From Lachnospiraceae bacterium (GTDB taxonomy: Bacteria > Bacillota > Clostridia > Lachnospirales > Lachnospiraceae): a stretch of DNA of 64,000 nt. The stretch is taken from assembly GCA_017431345.1 (NCBI GenBank), contig JAFRLH010000048.1:17402-81401 (forward strand), given 5' to 3'. The position numbers were made by a program, and so were the translations under genes. Below the pieces are notes generated by a model. It was not told the origin of the DNA. It saw nothing but the letters and a program-made list of their open reading frames with translations, and searched no databases. This document shows, one piece after another, positions 1 to 9,108 of the stretch (position 1 is the first letter of the stretch; each line of letters opens with the position of its first letter).

Positions 1-691
1 TATTGTCAAAGTAAAGACCGGTATCGATCCAGCCGTCCGTGCAGCCTTCGATGTTTCCGGTACCGTAATTATTGTTCTCATGGACGAAAATCCTGCCGTT
101 GATGAGCTTCAGGCCGTCCAGCCACTCCCAGATATTGCCGTTCAGATCGGCAATGCCCCAGGGAGAACCGTCATGGTTCCAGGAATCCGGGCCTGTTCCG
201 GTCAGCGTCCGGTATTCTTCCGGATCTTCCGTGGCTTTCACGCCGTATTCCCAGGGACAGGTCAGGTCATTTGCATCCATGTTGTTTCCTCTGGGCATTT
301 TTCCGGCTTTTCTGCACCAGAGGGCAATGGCGGCCCATTCGGCGTTCGTCATCAGATGCCAGCCGGGACCCTTATCGGAGCAGGCTTTCATCGCGTCGTC
401 AAATTCGACGTCAATGACCGGATCCTGCGCCGGCAGAGAATAGGCCAGGCCGTCACGGAGAACGTTCAGATACTTGGAGATCCAGATTTCGGAACGCTCT
501 TTTCCATCGACCACGAAAGCGGGGTGAGGGATGTGCGGCGCGCCGTCGATCACCTGATCAAGATAAAATTTGGGGATACGGACCATAACACTCGGCAGTC
601 CGCGGCAATCGCGGATCACCGCCTGTCTGCCGCCCGAAATCGCTTCCACTGCAAATCCTGTGCTGTACTGTTCAAAATCAGCCTTTGTCAT
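1..691 (-). CDS. Formylglycine-generating-enzyme-like (C-type lectin fold) protein, C-terminus cut by window edge
   Basis: The frame runs from an ATG at 691, behind a GAGGGTG ribosome binding site, to the window edge without a stop (230 codons visible). Residues 108-126 (GPGWHLMTNAEWAAIALWC) and 181-190 (ADLNGNIWEW) match the SUMF1/EgtB/PvdO fold. Residues 131-170, with PRGNN and LTGTGP, resemble Bacillota proteins of this fold that are often prophage- or retroelement-linked, rather than true sulfatase activators. The C-terminal part, where formylglycine-generating enzymes carry catalytic cysteines and retroelement targets carry their variable region, lies outside the window. The fold is fairly certain; the function is not known. 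Confidence 0.75.
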   Translation of the reverse strand, partial: MTKADFEQYSTGFAVEAISGGRQAVIRDCRGLPSVMVRIPKFYLDQVIDGAPHIPHPAFVVDGKERSEIWISKYLNVLRDGLAYSLPAQDPVIDVEFDDAMKACSDKGPGWHLMTNAEWAAIALWCRKAGKMPRGNNMDANDLTCPWEYGVKATEDPEEYRTLTGTGPDSWNHDGSPWGIADLNGNIWEWLDGLKLINGRIFVHENNNYGTGNIEGCTDGWIDTGLYFDN

Positions 692-728
692 TACTTCACC
701 CTCACTTTTTTCGTTTGTCTTATTTCAC

Positions 729-762
729 AATGTCCCCTGCCTTTTCGGGGGCAGGGGACATT
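729..762. repeat. Perfect 13-bp inverted repeat (hairpin), possible terminator
   Basis: Arms 729-741 and 750-762 are exact complements around an 8-nt loop. It lies between the alcohol dehydrogenase stop and the start of the lectin-fold gene, both on the minus strand. No U tract follows it in either direction, so it may be a transcript-stabilising or attenuating hairpin rather than a classical terminator. Confidence 0.6.
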
Positions 763-810
763 CTCAGGCATTGGTATTACCGATGTCCCGATGCACTGTC
801 TTCAGCAAAA

Positions 811-2022
811 TCAATATCCTTCGTAGGCTGCCAGATAGAGCTGCTTCAGGGTCTCTCTGTTGATGACATGCGGTGCAGGATTGTTCTTCCTGGGGTTATT
901 CAGGCTGTTGCGGTCCGTAAAGGCCTTGTCTGCCATTTCATCGATCATATCCATCGTTACACCCGCTTCCTTTAAGGACAGCGGCATATCCAGATCCTTC
1001 ATCATCATGACGAACATATCGATCGACTTCTCGGCCGCCTCGCGAAGAGACATGTTATCGGTCTTGGCGCCCATGGCCTGTGCACAGTCAGCCAGCTCCT
1101 GCATGCAGGAAGGCAGGTTCCAGCGCATACATGCAGGCATCATCAGTGCGCAGGACAGTCCATGATGCAGTCCGGCAACGCTGCTGAGCTGATGCGCTGT
1201 TGCATGAACGACGCCCAGTCCGATGATATTGAATGCGATCGCGCCGCAGCAGGAACCGACGAGCATGTTCTCACGGGCTTCCAGATTATCCGGGAAAATA
1301 TAGGCCGTACGCAGGTTGCTGTAAATCGTCTTGACGCCCTGCAGCGCCACGCCGCGGATCGGAAGGAACGGTACATCGGAGAAGTATGCTTCGATGTTAT
1401 GTACCAGTGCATCCATTCCGGTGTATGCGGTCAGCTTGGCCGGCAGGCTGACGGTGACTTCAGGATCCAGCAGGCTGATGTCGGGCAGCAGATAGGTGCT
1501 GTATACGCTGAACTTCTGGTGTCTGGTGGTATCTGTGATAACGGCGGATGTGGAAGTCTCTGTTCCGGTACCGGCTGTAGTAGCGATCGAAACGGCGGGA
1601 AGAAGGGTATTCTTTTTGATCTTCTTGGGGCCGTCGTTTGCGCTGCTGTAGTACTGCGGATCATCGCCGCCGTGCGTATAAACTACGTTTGCAACCTTGC
1701 CGCAGTCCGTTGCGCTTCCGCCGCCGTAATATACGACTGCGTCCGGCTTGTAGGATCTCATCAGGGCTACCAGGTTAAGAACGTTCGTATCCGTCGGATT
1801 TCCTTCGACATCGCTGAACACTTCCAGTTCATAGCCTGCATCCTTCACGATCTGCATGACTTCCTGCGCTTTCGGAAGATTTCTGAGACCGGGGTCGGTG
1901 ACCATGATCACTTTCTTAGCCTTGCCATCCGTCAGATCAGCGATGTAATCTGCAGTCTTCTTGATTGCGCCAGCGCCTACAACTACATTCCAGGGCCAAA
2001 ACGGGGTTTCTAAGATACTCAT
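811..2022 (-). CDS. Iron-containing alcohol dehydrogenase
   Basis: A 403-residue group III (Fe-dependent) alcohol dehydrogenase interconverting an alcohol and an aldehyde or ketone with NAD(P). The nucleotide-binding glycine motif GGGSATDCGK is at 100-109 and TTAGTGTETS at 148-157. The expected metal ligands are present: Asp204 and His208 (GMDALVHNIE), His273, and a His in GLHHG near 286-287. The length is normal for the family. The ATG at 2022 follows AGGAGG. A LysR gene is divergent at 2277 and is the obvious candidate regulator. Physiologically it could supply or consume the aldehydes handled by the oxidoreductases downstream in the window; the substrate cannot be read from the sequence. 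Confidence 0.95.
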   Translation of the reverse strand: MSILETPFWPWNVVVGAGAIKKTADYIADLTDGKAKKVIMVTDPGLRNLPKAQEVMQIVKDAGYELEVFSDVEGNPTDTNVLNLVALMRSYKPDAVVYYGGGSATDCGKVANVVYTHGGDDPQYYSSANDGPKKIKKNTLLPAVSIATTAGTGTETSTSAVITDTTRHQKFSVYSTYLLPDISLLDPEVTVSLPAKLTAYTGMDALVHNIEAYFSDVPFLPIRGVALQGVKTIYSNLRTAYIFPDNLEARENMLVGSCCGAIAFNIIGLGVVHATAHQLSSVAGLHHGLSCALMMPACMRWNLPSCMQELADCAQAMGAKTDNMSLREAAEKSIDMFVMMMKDLDMPLSLKEAGVTMDMIDEMADKAFTDRNSLNNPRKNNPAPHVINRETLKQLYLAAYEGY

Positions 2023-2123
2023 CTTCTGTTCCTCCTTTTCTTGAGAAAAATGTGATGGGTTGTACAGCCGGTCTGCACTTTGACATTCGTCGAGCCGTCT
2101 GCAATTCTTTCACTTGCATTTTA

Positions 2124-2154
2124 CTAATTATATGGTATATTGTAAAATTATTAG
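2124..2154. promoter_or_regulatory. Candidate LysR operator (imperfect palindrome) between divergent genes
   Basis: CTAATTAT at 2124-2131 and ATTATTAG at 2147-2154 form an inverted repeat (7 of 8 pairs) around an AT-rich centre. It lies in the 254-bp gap between the alcohol dehydrogenase and the lysR gene, where a LysR autoregulatory and target site is expected. Assignment is by position and symmetry only. Confidence 0.4.
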
Positions 2155-2276
2155 AAATCATCTTTAAATTCATAATTATTGATGAAGTATGTCTGTTTTT
2201 GTAACTACTTTTGTCGTCACTAAATTCTTGCTCTACTTTCTCACAAGCGGAATACAAACTGAAAGGAGCGTCCATT

Positions 2277-3233
2277 ATGGAACTGAGAACTGTACGTACT
2301 TTCCTTTTCGTCTGTGAACTGAACAGTTTCACCCGCGCCGCCGAAAAGCTCAATTACACACAATCTACAGTCACGCTGCATATCCAGCAGCTGGAAGCCG
2401 AACTCGGCACAGCCTTATTCAACCGGATCAACCGGAAAATCAGCTTAACCGAACAGGGCCGCAAGTTTTATGAATATGCCAGTGAACTGCTTCAAATCGA
2501 GGAGCAGGCAAAACAGGCTGTCTCAGGCGACGGGAAGATCACCGGAACACTGCGTTTCGGCGTGATCCAGTCGCTCCTCACTGAGTATCTTATTAAAATT
2601 CTTCCCCGATTCAGAGAACGCTTCCCGGAGATAAAGCTGGATGTTACGGCCGATATCTCCACCAATCTCCTCAGGCGCCTGAAACAGAATGAATTTGATC
2701 TTATCATGATGGTAAGCCGTCCCATCTGGGACAAGGACGTGGAATGTCTATGTTATGCACCGGAGCCCGTCGGTCTTACCGTCTCATCCAGAAACCCGCT
2801 TGCCGGCAGAGTATCCGTCTCTCTGGAAGAAGCTCTCTCACAGCCCTTTATACTCCCGGAAACGCCCTCTCTTTTCAGAGATCCGCTGGACGATCTTGTT
2901 GCAAAACATAATCTGGATCTGAATACCACGATTCAGATCAACGACACGCGCGCCATTGCCGAATTTGTGGAAGCAGACGCCGGAATCAGCCTTCTACCGG
3001 AATATGCCGTGCGTCAGTATCTTAACCGGGGGACGATCACCTCTCTCTGGGTACCTGATCTCGCAGTTTCCTACTGCACCAGAGTGCTGAAACACAAGCA
3101 TCGCTGGATGTCTCCGCAGATGAAAGGCATGCAGGATCTGATCGCCGAAAGCACAACGCCCTACGAGGACAAGTATTACCGTCTGTTCCACCGCTGGCCG
3201 GCGGAACAGCCCGGAAGCGGAAGATCACAGTAG
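2277..3233 (+). CDS. LysR-family transcriptional regulator
   Basis: A 318-residue regulator. The N-terminal winged helix-turn-helix (about residues 1-60) contains the standard LysR pattern: FVCELNSFTRAAEKL, then QSTVTLHIQQLEAELG, then LFNR and LTEQG. An effector-binding domain follows from about 90 to 300. I chose the ATG at 2277 because AAAGGAG lies 8 nt upstream and the protein then begins at the usual first helix; an in-frame extension back to 2211 lacks a ribosome binding site. It is divergent from the alcohol dehydrogenase gene and probably controls it. Confidence 0.93.
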   Translation: MELRTVRTFLFVCELNSFTRAAEKLNYTQSTVTLHIQQLEAELGTALFNRINRKISLTEQGRKFYEYASELLQIEEQAKQAVSGDGKITGTLRFGVIQSLLTEYLIKILPRFRERFPEIKLDVTADISTNLLRRLKQNEFDLIMMVSRPIWDKDVECLCYAPEPVGLTVSSRNPLAGRVSVSLEEALSQPFILPETPSLFRDPLDDLVAKHNLDLNTTIQINDTRAIAEFVEADAGISLLPEYAVRQYLNRGTITSLWVPDLAVSYCTRVLKHKHRWMSPQMKGMQDLIAESTTPYEDKYYRLFHRWPAEQPGSGRSQ

Positions 3234-3309
3234 GTTCGGAAAGCATTGATTCCGCTCATCCCATACTTCATTTTTTCTGATCAGTACTGTTTTCCGGTAT
3301 TTTTCCCAA

Positions 3310-3340
3310 AAAAAGAACATCGCCGCGCGATGTTCTTTTT
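3310..3340. terminator. Bidirectional rho-independent terminator
   Basis: A 13-bp stem (3310-3322 with 3328-3340) and 5-nt loop, with A tracts on the left and T tracts on the right. It separates the converging lysR gene and the minus-strand redox gene ending at 3345, and can serve both. Confidence 0.85.
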
Positions 3341-3344
3341 ACTT

Positions 3345-3590
3345 CTACTTGTCCTCCAGCAGTTCCTCCACCTCGGCGATCTTGCCTGCCGCGAGCTCCT
3401 CGTCAATCATGACATTTCCACAGACCGGGCAGGCCGGAAGGGATGCATGAAAGGGATGCTCCAGATATGTGAAATGGATCTCTTTTAACATCAGCGGCAC
3501 CCCGCACTTTTTGCAGACATAGCGGCCGGCTGCTTTTTTGCTTCTCTCCTCCACCTCTGCGGCGGTCTTCAGATTCTGCAGTTCGTCCAT
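3345..3590 (-). CDS. Small four-cysteine redox (zinc-ribbon-like) protein, DVU_1557-like
   Basis: An 81-residue protein with two CxxC pairs, CKKC at about 26-29 and CPVC at 54-57, and an acidic C-terminal helix. It resembles the small redox proteins found beside MOP-type aldehyde oxidoreductases in Desulfovibrio and clostridia. The ATG at 3590 follows GAGGGGTG and lies 7 nt downstream of the Fe-S flavoprotein stop, so it ends the mop1 transcript. A paralog sits in the same position of the second locus (17990-18238). Whether the cysteines bind iron, zinc or neither is not visible; its role in metal or electron delivery is inferred from context. Confidence 0.8.
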   Translation of the reverse strand: MDELQNLKTAAEVEERSKKAAGRYVCKKCGVPLMLKEIHFTYLEHPFHASLPACPVCGNVMIDEELAAGKIAEVEELLEDK

Positions 3591-3597
3591 CCCGAAT

Positions 3598-5901
3598 TCA
3601 CCCCTCGATCTTCATCCTGTGCGCGTATGCGCCTAGCAGGCGGTACCTGCCGTCCTCTTTCCGGTATCTGACCCAGTACGTCATATTGCCGAGCATCCGG
3701 TGGCCGATCAGACACTTCGCTTCCGTATCCTCGATCGTATCCCCGTCCTCTTCCAGGGAAAGCACTACATTCTGCAGGTCATCCCAGATCAGACGCTGTT
3801 TCTCCAGTTTTCCGGACAATTCTTCATCCGGCGCAAAGAAGCGGTCATTGCCGGGCATATTCTCACCCCCAAACAATTCTTTCAGATCGGAAATCTCCGG
3901 CATCCCGTTCTCAATATACTGCTTCAGCGCCAGTCTGGCCCTGCGCCGTGCATTTGCGCCATGCGGTGCGCGATGACCGTCATTCAGGTCCAGGATCAGA
4001 TCCAGAATATGCACCGTCTCTTTCCCTTTCGCGGCGAAGGTATCCCGGCAGTTCACGCAATAGGTGATGTACGGCTCTTCAGCGGCAAACGCGCGCTTCT
4101 TCGCAAGCCAGTCCGTGTATCTGGGATTTGCCAGATCCGTATGTCCGCCGTAGGAGCAGCAGACCGTCTCTTCATCCGTTTCAGCCAGATGATATCCGCC
4201 CGCGGCGGCAATGTCTCTCACACTCTGCTGCAAAGAATCCCGGCCCCTGGAAGAACACGGATCAAATACCTGCCAGATGCTCCCGCCGCCGCTTCGTTTC
4301 GGAACGGTTTTATGCTCCGCCAGATATTCATACAGCGAAACGGCTTCGATCTCCGGGAGAAATTTCTCAAACATTTTGAGGCAGCTCGGACAGGACAGGA
4401 TAAAAACAGGCCTGCCTGCCAACTCCCACGTATTTCTGATCTGCGAGAGCGCCTCCTCATGCGCCTGCGGTGCCGATGCCCAGAGCGCGGGCGCTCCGCA
4501 GCAGGAGACCATAAGGCCGGTCTGCGGCTCGATGGTCTTTAAAAGCCGGAAGGATTCCGTCACATACCGGGGATCGGATCCGCCGGTCTGACATCCCGGG
4601 AAGAAAAGAAACGGATTGCCGTTTTCCTCATCTGTTATCGTGACCGACGCTTCGTTCATCGAGAAATCCAGATCCCGGAGCCAGTATTCATGCCATGCCC
4701 ACGGCATGGTCTCCTTGGCCGTCATCAGCGCATGGCTTTTCAGCAGATAGCTGTCAATATCGATCCCTGACGGACAGACGTCCGTACAGTATCCGCAGTG
4801 ATTGCAGCTCCCGATGATCCTTGTCGCGACCGTTCCGTTTCCGTCGAGCGTTCCCGGCCTGACGGAAACATAGACTTCCGCGCTGAGCCGTTTAGGCCCC
4901 CTTCTGTAATACTCCATCAGTCCGCAGCCGCGCCCGCAGGCATCGCAGCGGCACTGCGCGCACCGTCCTGCCTCTTCTATGGCTTCCTCTTTGGTAAATT
5001 CCCCGTCATCAGAGGGTTCCACAGCAGGTTTTTCTTTAAAGAAACGCTCCGCAAGCACGATGGAACTCTGCGCTTTCTTTTCCGGTACCCGCATGACACC
5101 GGTCTGAAAATATCCTTCGATCAGTGCCGCGGTCTGCATTCCCTGCGCGAGCGCTTCCATGGGAGCCGCGCCGGTGATCCGCCCGCCGAAATAAATACCG
5201 GGCACTTCCGATGCACAGATGCCGGATGCCCCCGCGGGCAGAATGCCGAAATCATCTCCGCCTTCTCCGGTGGCGATATAGACCGCATGATAACCGTCCG
5301 CAAGCAGACTGACCGGATCCGTGATCCGTTCATTATAATGCCAGTCGCAGTTCTCATACATGAACTGTCTGGCAATCTCTTCATCCACCAGTTCAGCACC
5401 GGCCTGCTCTCTGATGCATCCGCCGGGTACGCCTGTCATTTCAAAAACAGAGACCTGATATTTCAGATTCAGGAGACGCAGCGCGCACCCGAGTCCGCTC
5501 ATCCCGGCGCCGACTACGGCGATTTTTTCCGCACGCCCGGGCATATTGATCCGGTTCGGTTTCGTGTTCAGGGTATATTTAAGCAGTGCCCGCTCAAGAC
5601 GCGGCAGATCGATCGCGCCGCCTCTGTTCTTCATAACGCAGTTTGATCTGCAGGGCGCATCACAGCACTGTGAAACGATAAAAGGAAAACCGACCGCATT
5701 ATAAAACCGCCGGTAGGCTCCGTTGATCTGCCCCTTCTTCAGCCGTCCCATGATATCCCTGATATCCATGCGGAAGGGACAGCGCACCGTGCAGTCCGGC
5801 AGCTCTTCTTCAATGCACGTTTCAAGGCGGCTGCGTTCGTCCAGCCAGGCTGTTTCAATTGTATTCTTCATTTCTCCGGATGGTCTGTCAGGCTGACTCA
5901 T
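3598..5901 (-). CDS. FAD/Fe-S oxidoreductase with HdrA-, HdrC- and HdrB-like modules fused (copy 1)
   Basis: A 767-residue cytosolic protein. Order of modules: an N-terminal dicluster-type cysteine region (Cys29-Cys88), an FAD Rossmann fold (VVGAGMSGLG, 129-138), a GltD-like closing segment (VPGIYFGG, 233-240), a 4Fe-4S region (Cys314-Cys326 and CNHCGYCTDVC at 366-376), then two complete CCG motifs: Cys437, Cys467-468, Cys504, Cys507 and Cys549, Cys581-582, Cys615, Cys618. The second Rossmann (NAD(P)) domain found in GltD relatives is absent: only about 100 residues separate the FAD motif from the closing segment. I place the start at the ATG 5901, 5 nt after GGAGG; a GTG at 5907 overlaps that site. 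It follows the mop1 gene and probably carries its electrons. A paralog is at 18235-20475. Confidence 0.88.
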   Translation of the reverse strand: MSQPDRPSGEMKNTIETAWLDERSRLETCIEEELPDCTVRCPFRMDIRDIMGRLKKGQINGAYRRFYNAVGFPFIVSQCCDAPCRSNCVMKNRGGAIDLPRLERALLKYTLNTKPNRINMPGRAEKIAVVGAGMSGLGCALRLLNLKYQVSVFEMTGVPGGCIREQAGAELVDEEIARQFMYENCDWHYNERITDPVSLLADGYHAVYIATGEGGDDFGILPAGASGICASEVPGIYFGGRITGAAPMEALAQGMQTAALIEGYFQTGVMRVPEKKAQSSIVLAERFFKEKPAVEPSDDGEFTKEEAIEEAGRCAQCRCDACGRGCGLMEYYRRGPKRLSAEVYVSVRPGTLDGNGTVATRIIGSCNHCGYCTDVCPSGIDIDSYLLKSHALMTAKETMPWAWHEYWLRDLDFSMNEASVTITDEENGNPFLFFPGCQTGGSDPRYVTESFRLLKTIEPQTGLMVSCCGAPALWASAPQAHEEALSQIRNTWELAGRPVFILSCPSCLKMFEKFLPEIEAVSLYEYLAEHKTVPKRSGGGSIWQVFDPCSSRGRDSLQQSVRDIAAAGGYHLAETDEETVCCSYGGHTDLANPRYTDWLAKKRAFAAEEPYITYCVNCRDTFAAKGKETVHILDLILDLNDGHRAPHGANARRRARLALKQYIENGMPEISDLKELFGGENMPGNDRFFAPDEELSGKLEKQRLIWDDLQNVVLSLEEDGDTIEDTEAKCLIGHRMLGNMTYWVRYRKEDGRYRLLGAYAHRMKIEG

Positions 5902-5939
5902 GGGCACCTCCTGATTTCTGGTTCATGAACTTCGAAAAG

Positions 5940-5969
5940 CCGGGCAGAACGGTATTCCGTACTGCCCGG
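5940..5969 (-). terminator. Probable terminator or intercistronic hairpin after mop1
   Basis: An 8-bp GC-rich stem (5940-5947 with 5962-5969), extendable inward with one mismatch, is followed on the minus strand by CTTTTC. It lies 50 nt past the mop1 stop and before the Fe-S flavoprotein gene. The short U run suggests partial readthrough, fitting differential expression within one operon. Confidence 0.5.
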
Positions 5970-6019
5970 TCTTCAATATTACCGATCGGTTAAATCGTCT
6001 TCCGTACCGCAGGGAACGA

Positions 6020-8941
6020 TCAGACGAATCTGGTCTTGCTGGTGCCCAGCGGGTTGAAGTAATCCGCAGTTCCTTCAGGATAAGGATTGTCCTTGATCTC
6101 CTGCAGCTCTTCATACAGATCCATGCCGAGGAAGTATTTCTCAGGCGCATAAGGCTTCTCACCGTTGGCGATCGCATCCAGGCCGGCCTTGATCTTGGCA
6201 GGCGTTGCGGGGATCTCGTGTATACGGACGCCGCAGGCGTTGTAGATCGCGTTCAGAACGGCAACATGTCCGGAGGACTGGAAAGCCTCGGAAGCACCGG
6301 AGGAACCGAAAGGACCCGCCTCATCGGGACGCTCGTAGTGGATGATGTCGAACTTGTCAGGGATATCCTTGATCGCAGGTACGCCGCAGGCTGCAATGTT
6401 CTTATGCTTGTTTACATCCTCATAGATCTCGCTGAGGGCGAAACCGATGCTGTGGGAGATACCGCCGTAAGCCTGTCCGTTAACGGCTGCGAGGTTGCCG
6501 ACCTTACCTACATCATCAACGCAGGTGAAGCCGATGCAGGTAGCCTTGCCGGTCTTGGTATCCACTTCCACCTCTGCCAGGTTCAGTGCATAGGTGTAGG
6601 ACGGCGTGGGATCTCCGATACCGGTATTGGGATCCAGGTTGCAGATGCCGGGGATCGAGGTGCAGGACCATCTTCCTTCATAGCTGGTCTCGATTCCTTC
6701 CGCGACCATCTCATCATAAGTCCTGTATGTTCCGTCTTCCTTGCGCATGGCATCCAGCAGCAGTTTGGCAGCTTCAATCGTAGCATGGCCGCTCATGAAG
6801 TGCGTACGGCTGGCGCCGGACATACCGGAGTCAGGGCAGAGCTTGGTGTCGTTCTGTACCAGTCTGATCTGTTCGGGTTTGAGGCCGAGAGGCTTCAGGG
6901 CTTCCAGGGTAAGCATCATGGATCCGATGTCGCCGCCCTGGCCGAGTTCCTGATACGTATCATATTTGGTGACGGTATTGTCAGGATTCAGTTCGAAACG
7001 GACTTTGGACTGGTCCGTAGCACCTTCTGTGACGTTGAAACCGCCCCATGCGAGGCCTACGCCGCGTCTCTTCTCGGGGGTATCATACTTCTTCGCATCG
7101 GCAACGGCCTTCTCATAGATGGGCTTCATGATCTTCATCATCTCTTCCATCGGATACTGACGGAAAGGATAGCTGTTGATGTTGTCCTGGCCTTCTCTCG
7201 CGATATTTCTCCATCTGAACTCGAACGGATCGATACCGGCCTTTTCTGCCAGCATATCCATCAGCGCCTCGGACAGGGAATAAGCCTGCGGTGAACCATA
7301 GGAACGATAAGCGGTTCCGAAGTTGTGGTTGGTATTGGCTACGCGGCAGAGACCTGCCACGTTCGGTACATAGTAAGGGAAGAATGCGAATCTGGCCTGC
7401 TTGGTCATGCAGTCGTCACCGCCCCAGGAATAGGCGCCGTGATCAAGACCGAATTCGAATTCCACAGCGGTCAGCTTGCCGTTCTCATCACAGGCAGCGC
7501 GTCCGTTGGAGTGGCAGGGGCAGCGCTTTCCGGAGAAATGCTGATGCTCTTCATAAGTCATATGCAGGGCGACGGGATCGTTGCCTGTGCAGATGCAGGC
7601 AGCGCCGGCCAGACCCAGGTCACCGGCATTGGTGGACCATCCGAAGGATGCGCCGGTAGGGTTCATCAGAACACGGATCTTGTCCTGCGGTACGCCGAGG
7701 GCATCACCGACACGGGCGATGGAGGTATAAACACCCTGGCTCTTGCACTGGAAGGTCAGCATATCATCTTCATCATAGTAAGCCTGGACTGTGCAGCCTT
7801 CGATCGAAAGATGCGGCTCACGGGACGAATAGAAGCTTCCGCCAACGGCATAAGGCGCTTCATCGATCAGATCGCTTACCTTATGGGCATCCTCCAGACC
7901 AACGCCCTTCAGGACGGGCTGGCGGGCGAATACATTGGGCGTATCCTCATGGACTCTTTCCGCAGTGGGAAGGCAGGCCTCCAGGAAATTCATGGCTGCG
8001 GGGAGTTTCTCGATATCTACAGTAACTTTCTTCGCTGCTTCTCTTGCATGGCGCTCGGTATCAGCGACGACAAGGGCTACAACATCGCCCCAGCGATAGA
8101 TCTTATCTTCCGCCAGAACGGTTCTGGAGCACTTCATGACCGTCGAGCTTACGTGCCAGTTTGCTTCCGCCAGTTCGTTGCCCGCGCCGGTTGCTTTCAG
8201 ATCAGCAGCCGTAACGATCTTTACAACGCCGGGCATCTTCTCGGCTTCTTCCTTGTGAATGGCAAGGAGTTTTGCATGATGCGCGACACGGGGCTGTACG
8301 GGTACAGCGTGACGCATCTCAGCAGGCATCTTCAGCGCCTGATCCTCACCATAATCCCAGACACCGCAGACCTTCGCAAGCGAGGTGGGTCTGGCCAGCG
8401 GACGTCCGTAGTTGTTGCCGTCCTCAGCAGGTTTTACGGTAATATCTTCGATCGTACATTCACCGCGCATGACCTTTGCGGCTGCCATTACAGCATCTAC
8501 GATCTGCTTGTAGCCTGTGCAGCGGCAGATGTTTCTGGACTTCTGGAACCAGTCACGCACTTCTTCACGCGTGGGATCCGTATTCTTCTGCAGCAGCGCA
8601 TAGGCAGATACGATAAAGCCGGGGATACAGAATCCGCACTGTACAGCGCCGCACTGCATGAAGGCTGCCTGAATGGGATGGAGATTGGTAGGTGTTCCGA
8701 TTCCTTCTACGGTAATGACTTCACTATATTCCGGGATCTTCGCGACCTTTTTTGTACAGGAACGAACGAGCTCACCGTTAAGGATAACCGTACATGAACC
8801 GCAGACACCGGTGCCGCAGCCGACTTTTACGCTGGTGCATCCGATCCTTCTGAGCACATCTGAAAGTGTGTCATATTCGGGATCACATGCAAAAACTCTG
8901 TTGGCTCCGTTGATATTCAGCCACATCTTTTTCAGTTTCAT
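6020..8941 (-). CDS. mop: MOP-type molybdenum aldehyde oxidoreductase (copy 1)
   Basis: A 973-residue xanthine-oxidase-family enzyme of the Desulfovibrio MOP architecture: plant-type [2Fe-2S] domain (Cys42, 47, 50, 62), helical [2Fe-2S] domain (Cys102, 105, 139, 141), no FAD domain, then the molybdopterin-binding halves. The glycine-rich segment GSSGASEAF places the catalytic Glu at about 885. It should hydroxylate an aldehyde to a carboxylate, or a related substrate, at a molybdenum cytosine dinucleotide-type centre. The ATG at 8941 follows AGGAGG. With no flavin domain it needs an external acceptor, probably the adjacent 767-residue flavoprotein. It is about as long as, and clearly paralogous to, the protein at 20613-23540. 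Substrate unknown. Confidence 0.95.
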   Translation of the reverse strand: MKLKKMWLNINGANRVFACDPEYDTLSDVLRRIGCTSVKVGCGTGVCGSCTVILNGELVRSCTKKVAKIPEYSEVITVEGIGTPTNLHPIQAAFMQCGAVQCGFCIPGFIVSAYALLQKNTDPTREEVRDWFQKSRNICRCTGYKQIVDAVMAAAKVMRGECTIEDITVKPAEDGNNYGRPLARPTSLAKVCGVWDYGEDQALKMPAEMRHAVPVQPRVAHHAKLLAIHKEEAEKMPGVVKIVTAADLKATGAGNELAEANWHVSSTVMKCSRTVLAEDKIYRWGDVVALVVADTERHAREAAKKVTVDIEKLPAAMNFLEACLPTAERVHEDTPNVFARQPVLKGVGLEDAHKVSDLIDEAPYAVGGSFYSSREPHLSIEGCTVQAYYDEDDMLTFQCKSQGVYTSIARVGDALGVPQDKIRVLMNPTGASFGWSTNAGDLGLAGAACICTGNDPVALHMTYEEHQHFSGKRCPCHSNGRAACDENGKLTAVEFEFGLDHGAYSWGGDDCMTKQARFAFFPYYVPNVAGLCRVANTNHNFGTAYRSYGSPQAYSLSEALMDMLAEKAGIDPFEFRWRNIAREGQDNINSYPFRQYPMEEMMKIMKPIYEKAVADAKKYDTPEKRRGVGLAWGGFNVTEGATDQSKVRFELNPDNTVTKYDTYQELGQGGDIGSMMLTLEALKPLGLKPEQIRLVQNDTKLCPDSGMSGASRTHFMSGHATIEAAKLLLDAMRKEDGTYRTYDEMVAEGIETSYEGRWSCTSIPGICNLDPNTGIGDPTPSYTYALNLAEVEVDTKTGKATCIGFTCVDDVGKVGNLAAVNGQAYGGISHSIGFALSEIYEDVNKHKNIAACGVPAIKDIPDKFDIIHYERPDEAGPFGSSGASEAFQSSGHVAVLNAIYNACGVRIHEIPATPAKIKAGLDAIANGEKPYAPEKYFLGMDLYEELQEIKDNPYPEGTADYFNPLGTSKTRFV

Positions 8942-9108
8942 ACAGAAAACCTCCTGCTCATATAATTATTCGTTTATTATCATAAAATAAATATTCGGTT
9001 TTGTATAATCAGCATAATTAATCAATTTAATCGAGCATTTTGATATTATTCATCGTTTTTTTGTATGGTTATATTATCTGCAAAATAACGCCGTCTTCTC
9101 TCCCGCGG

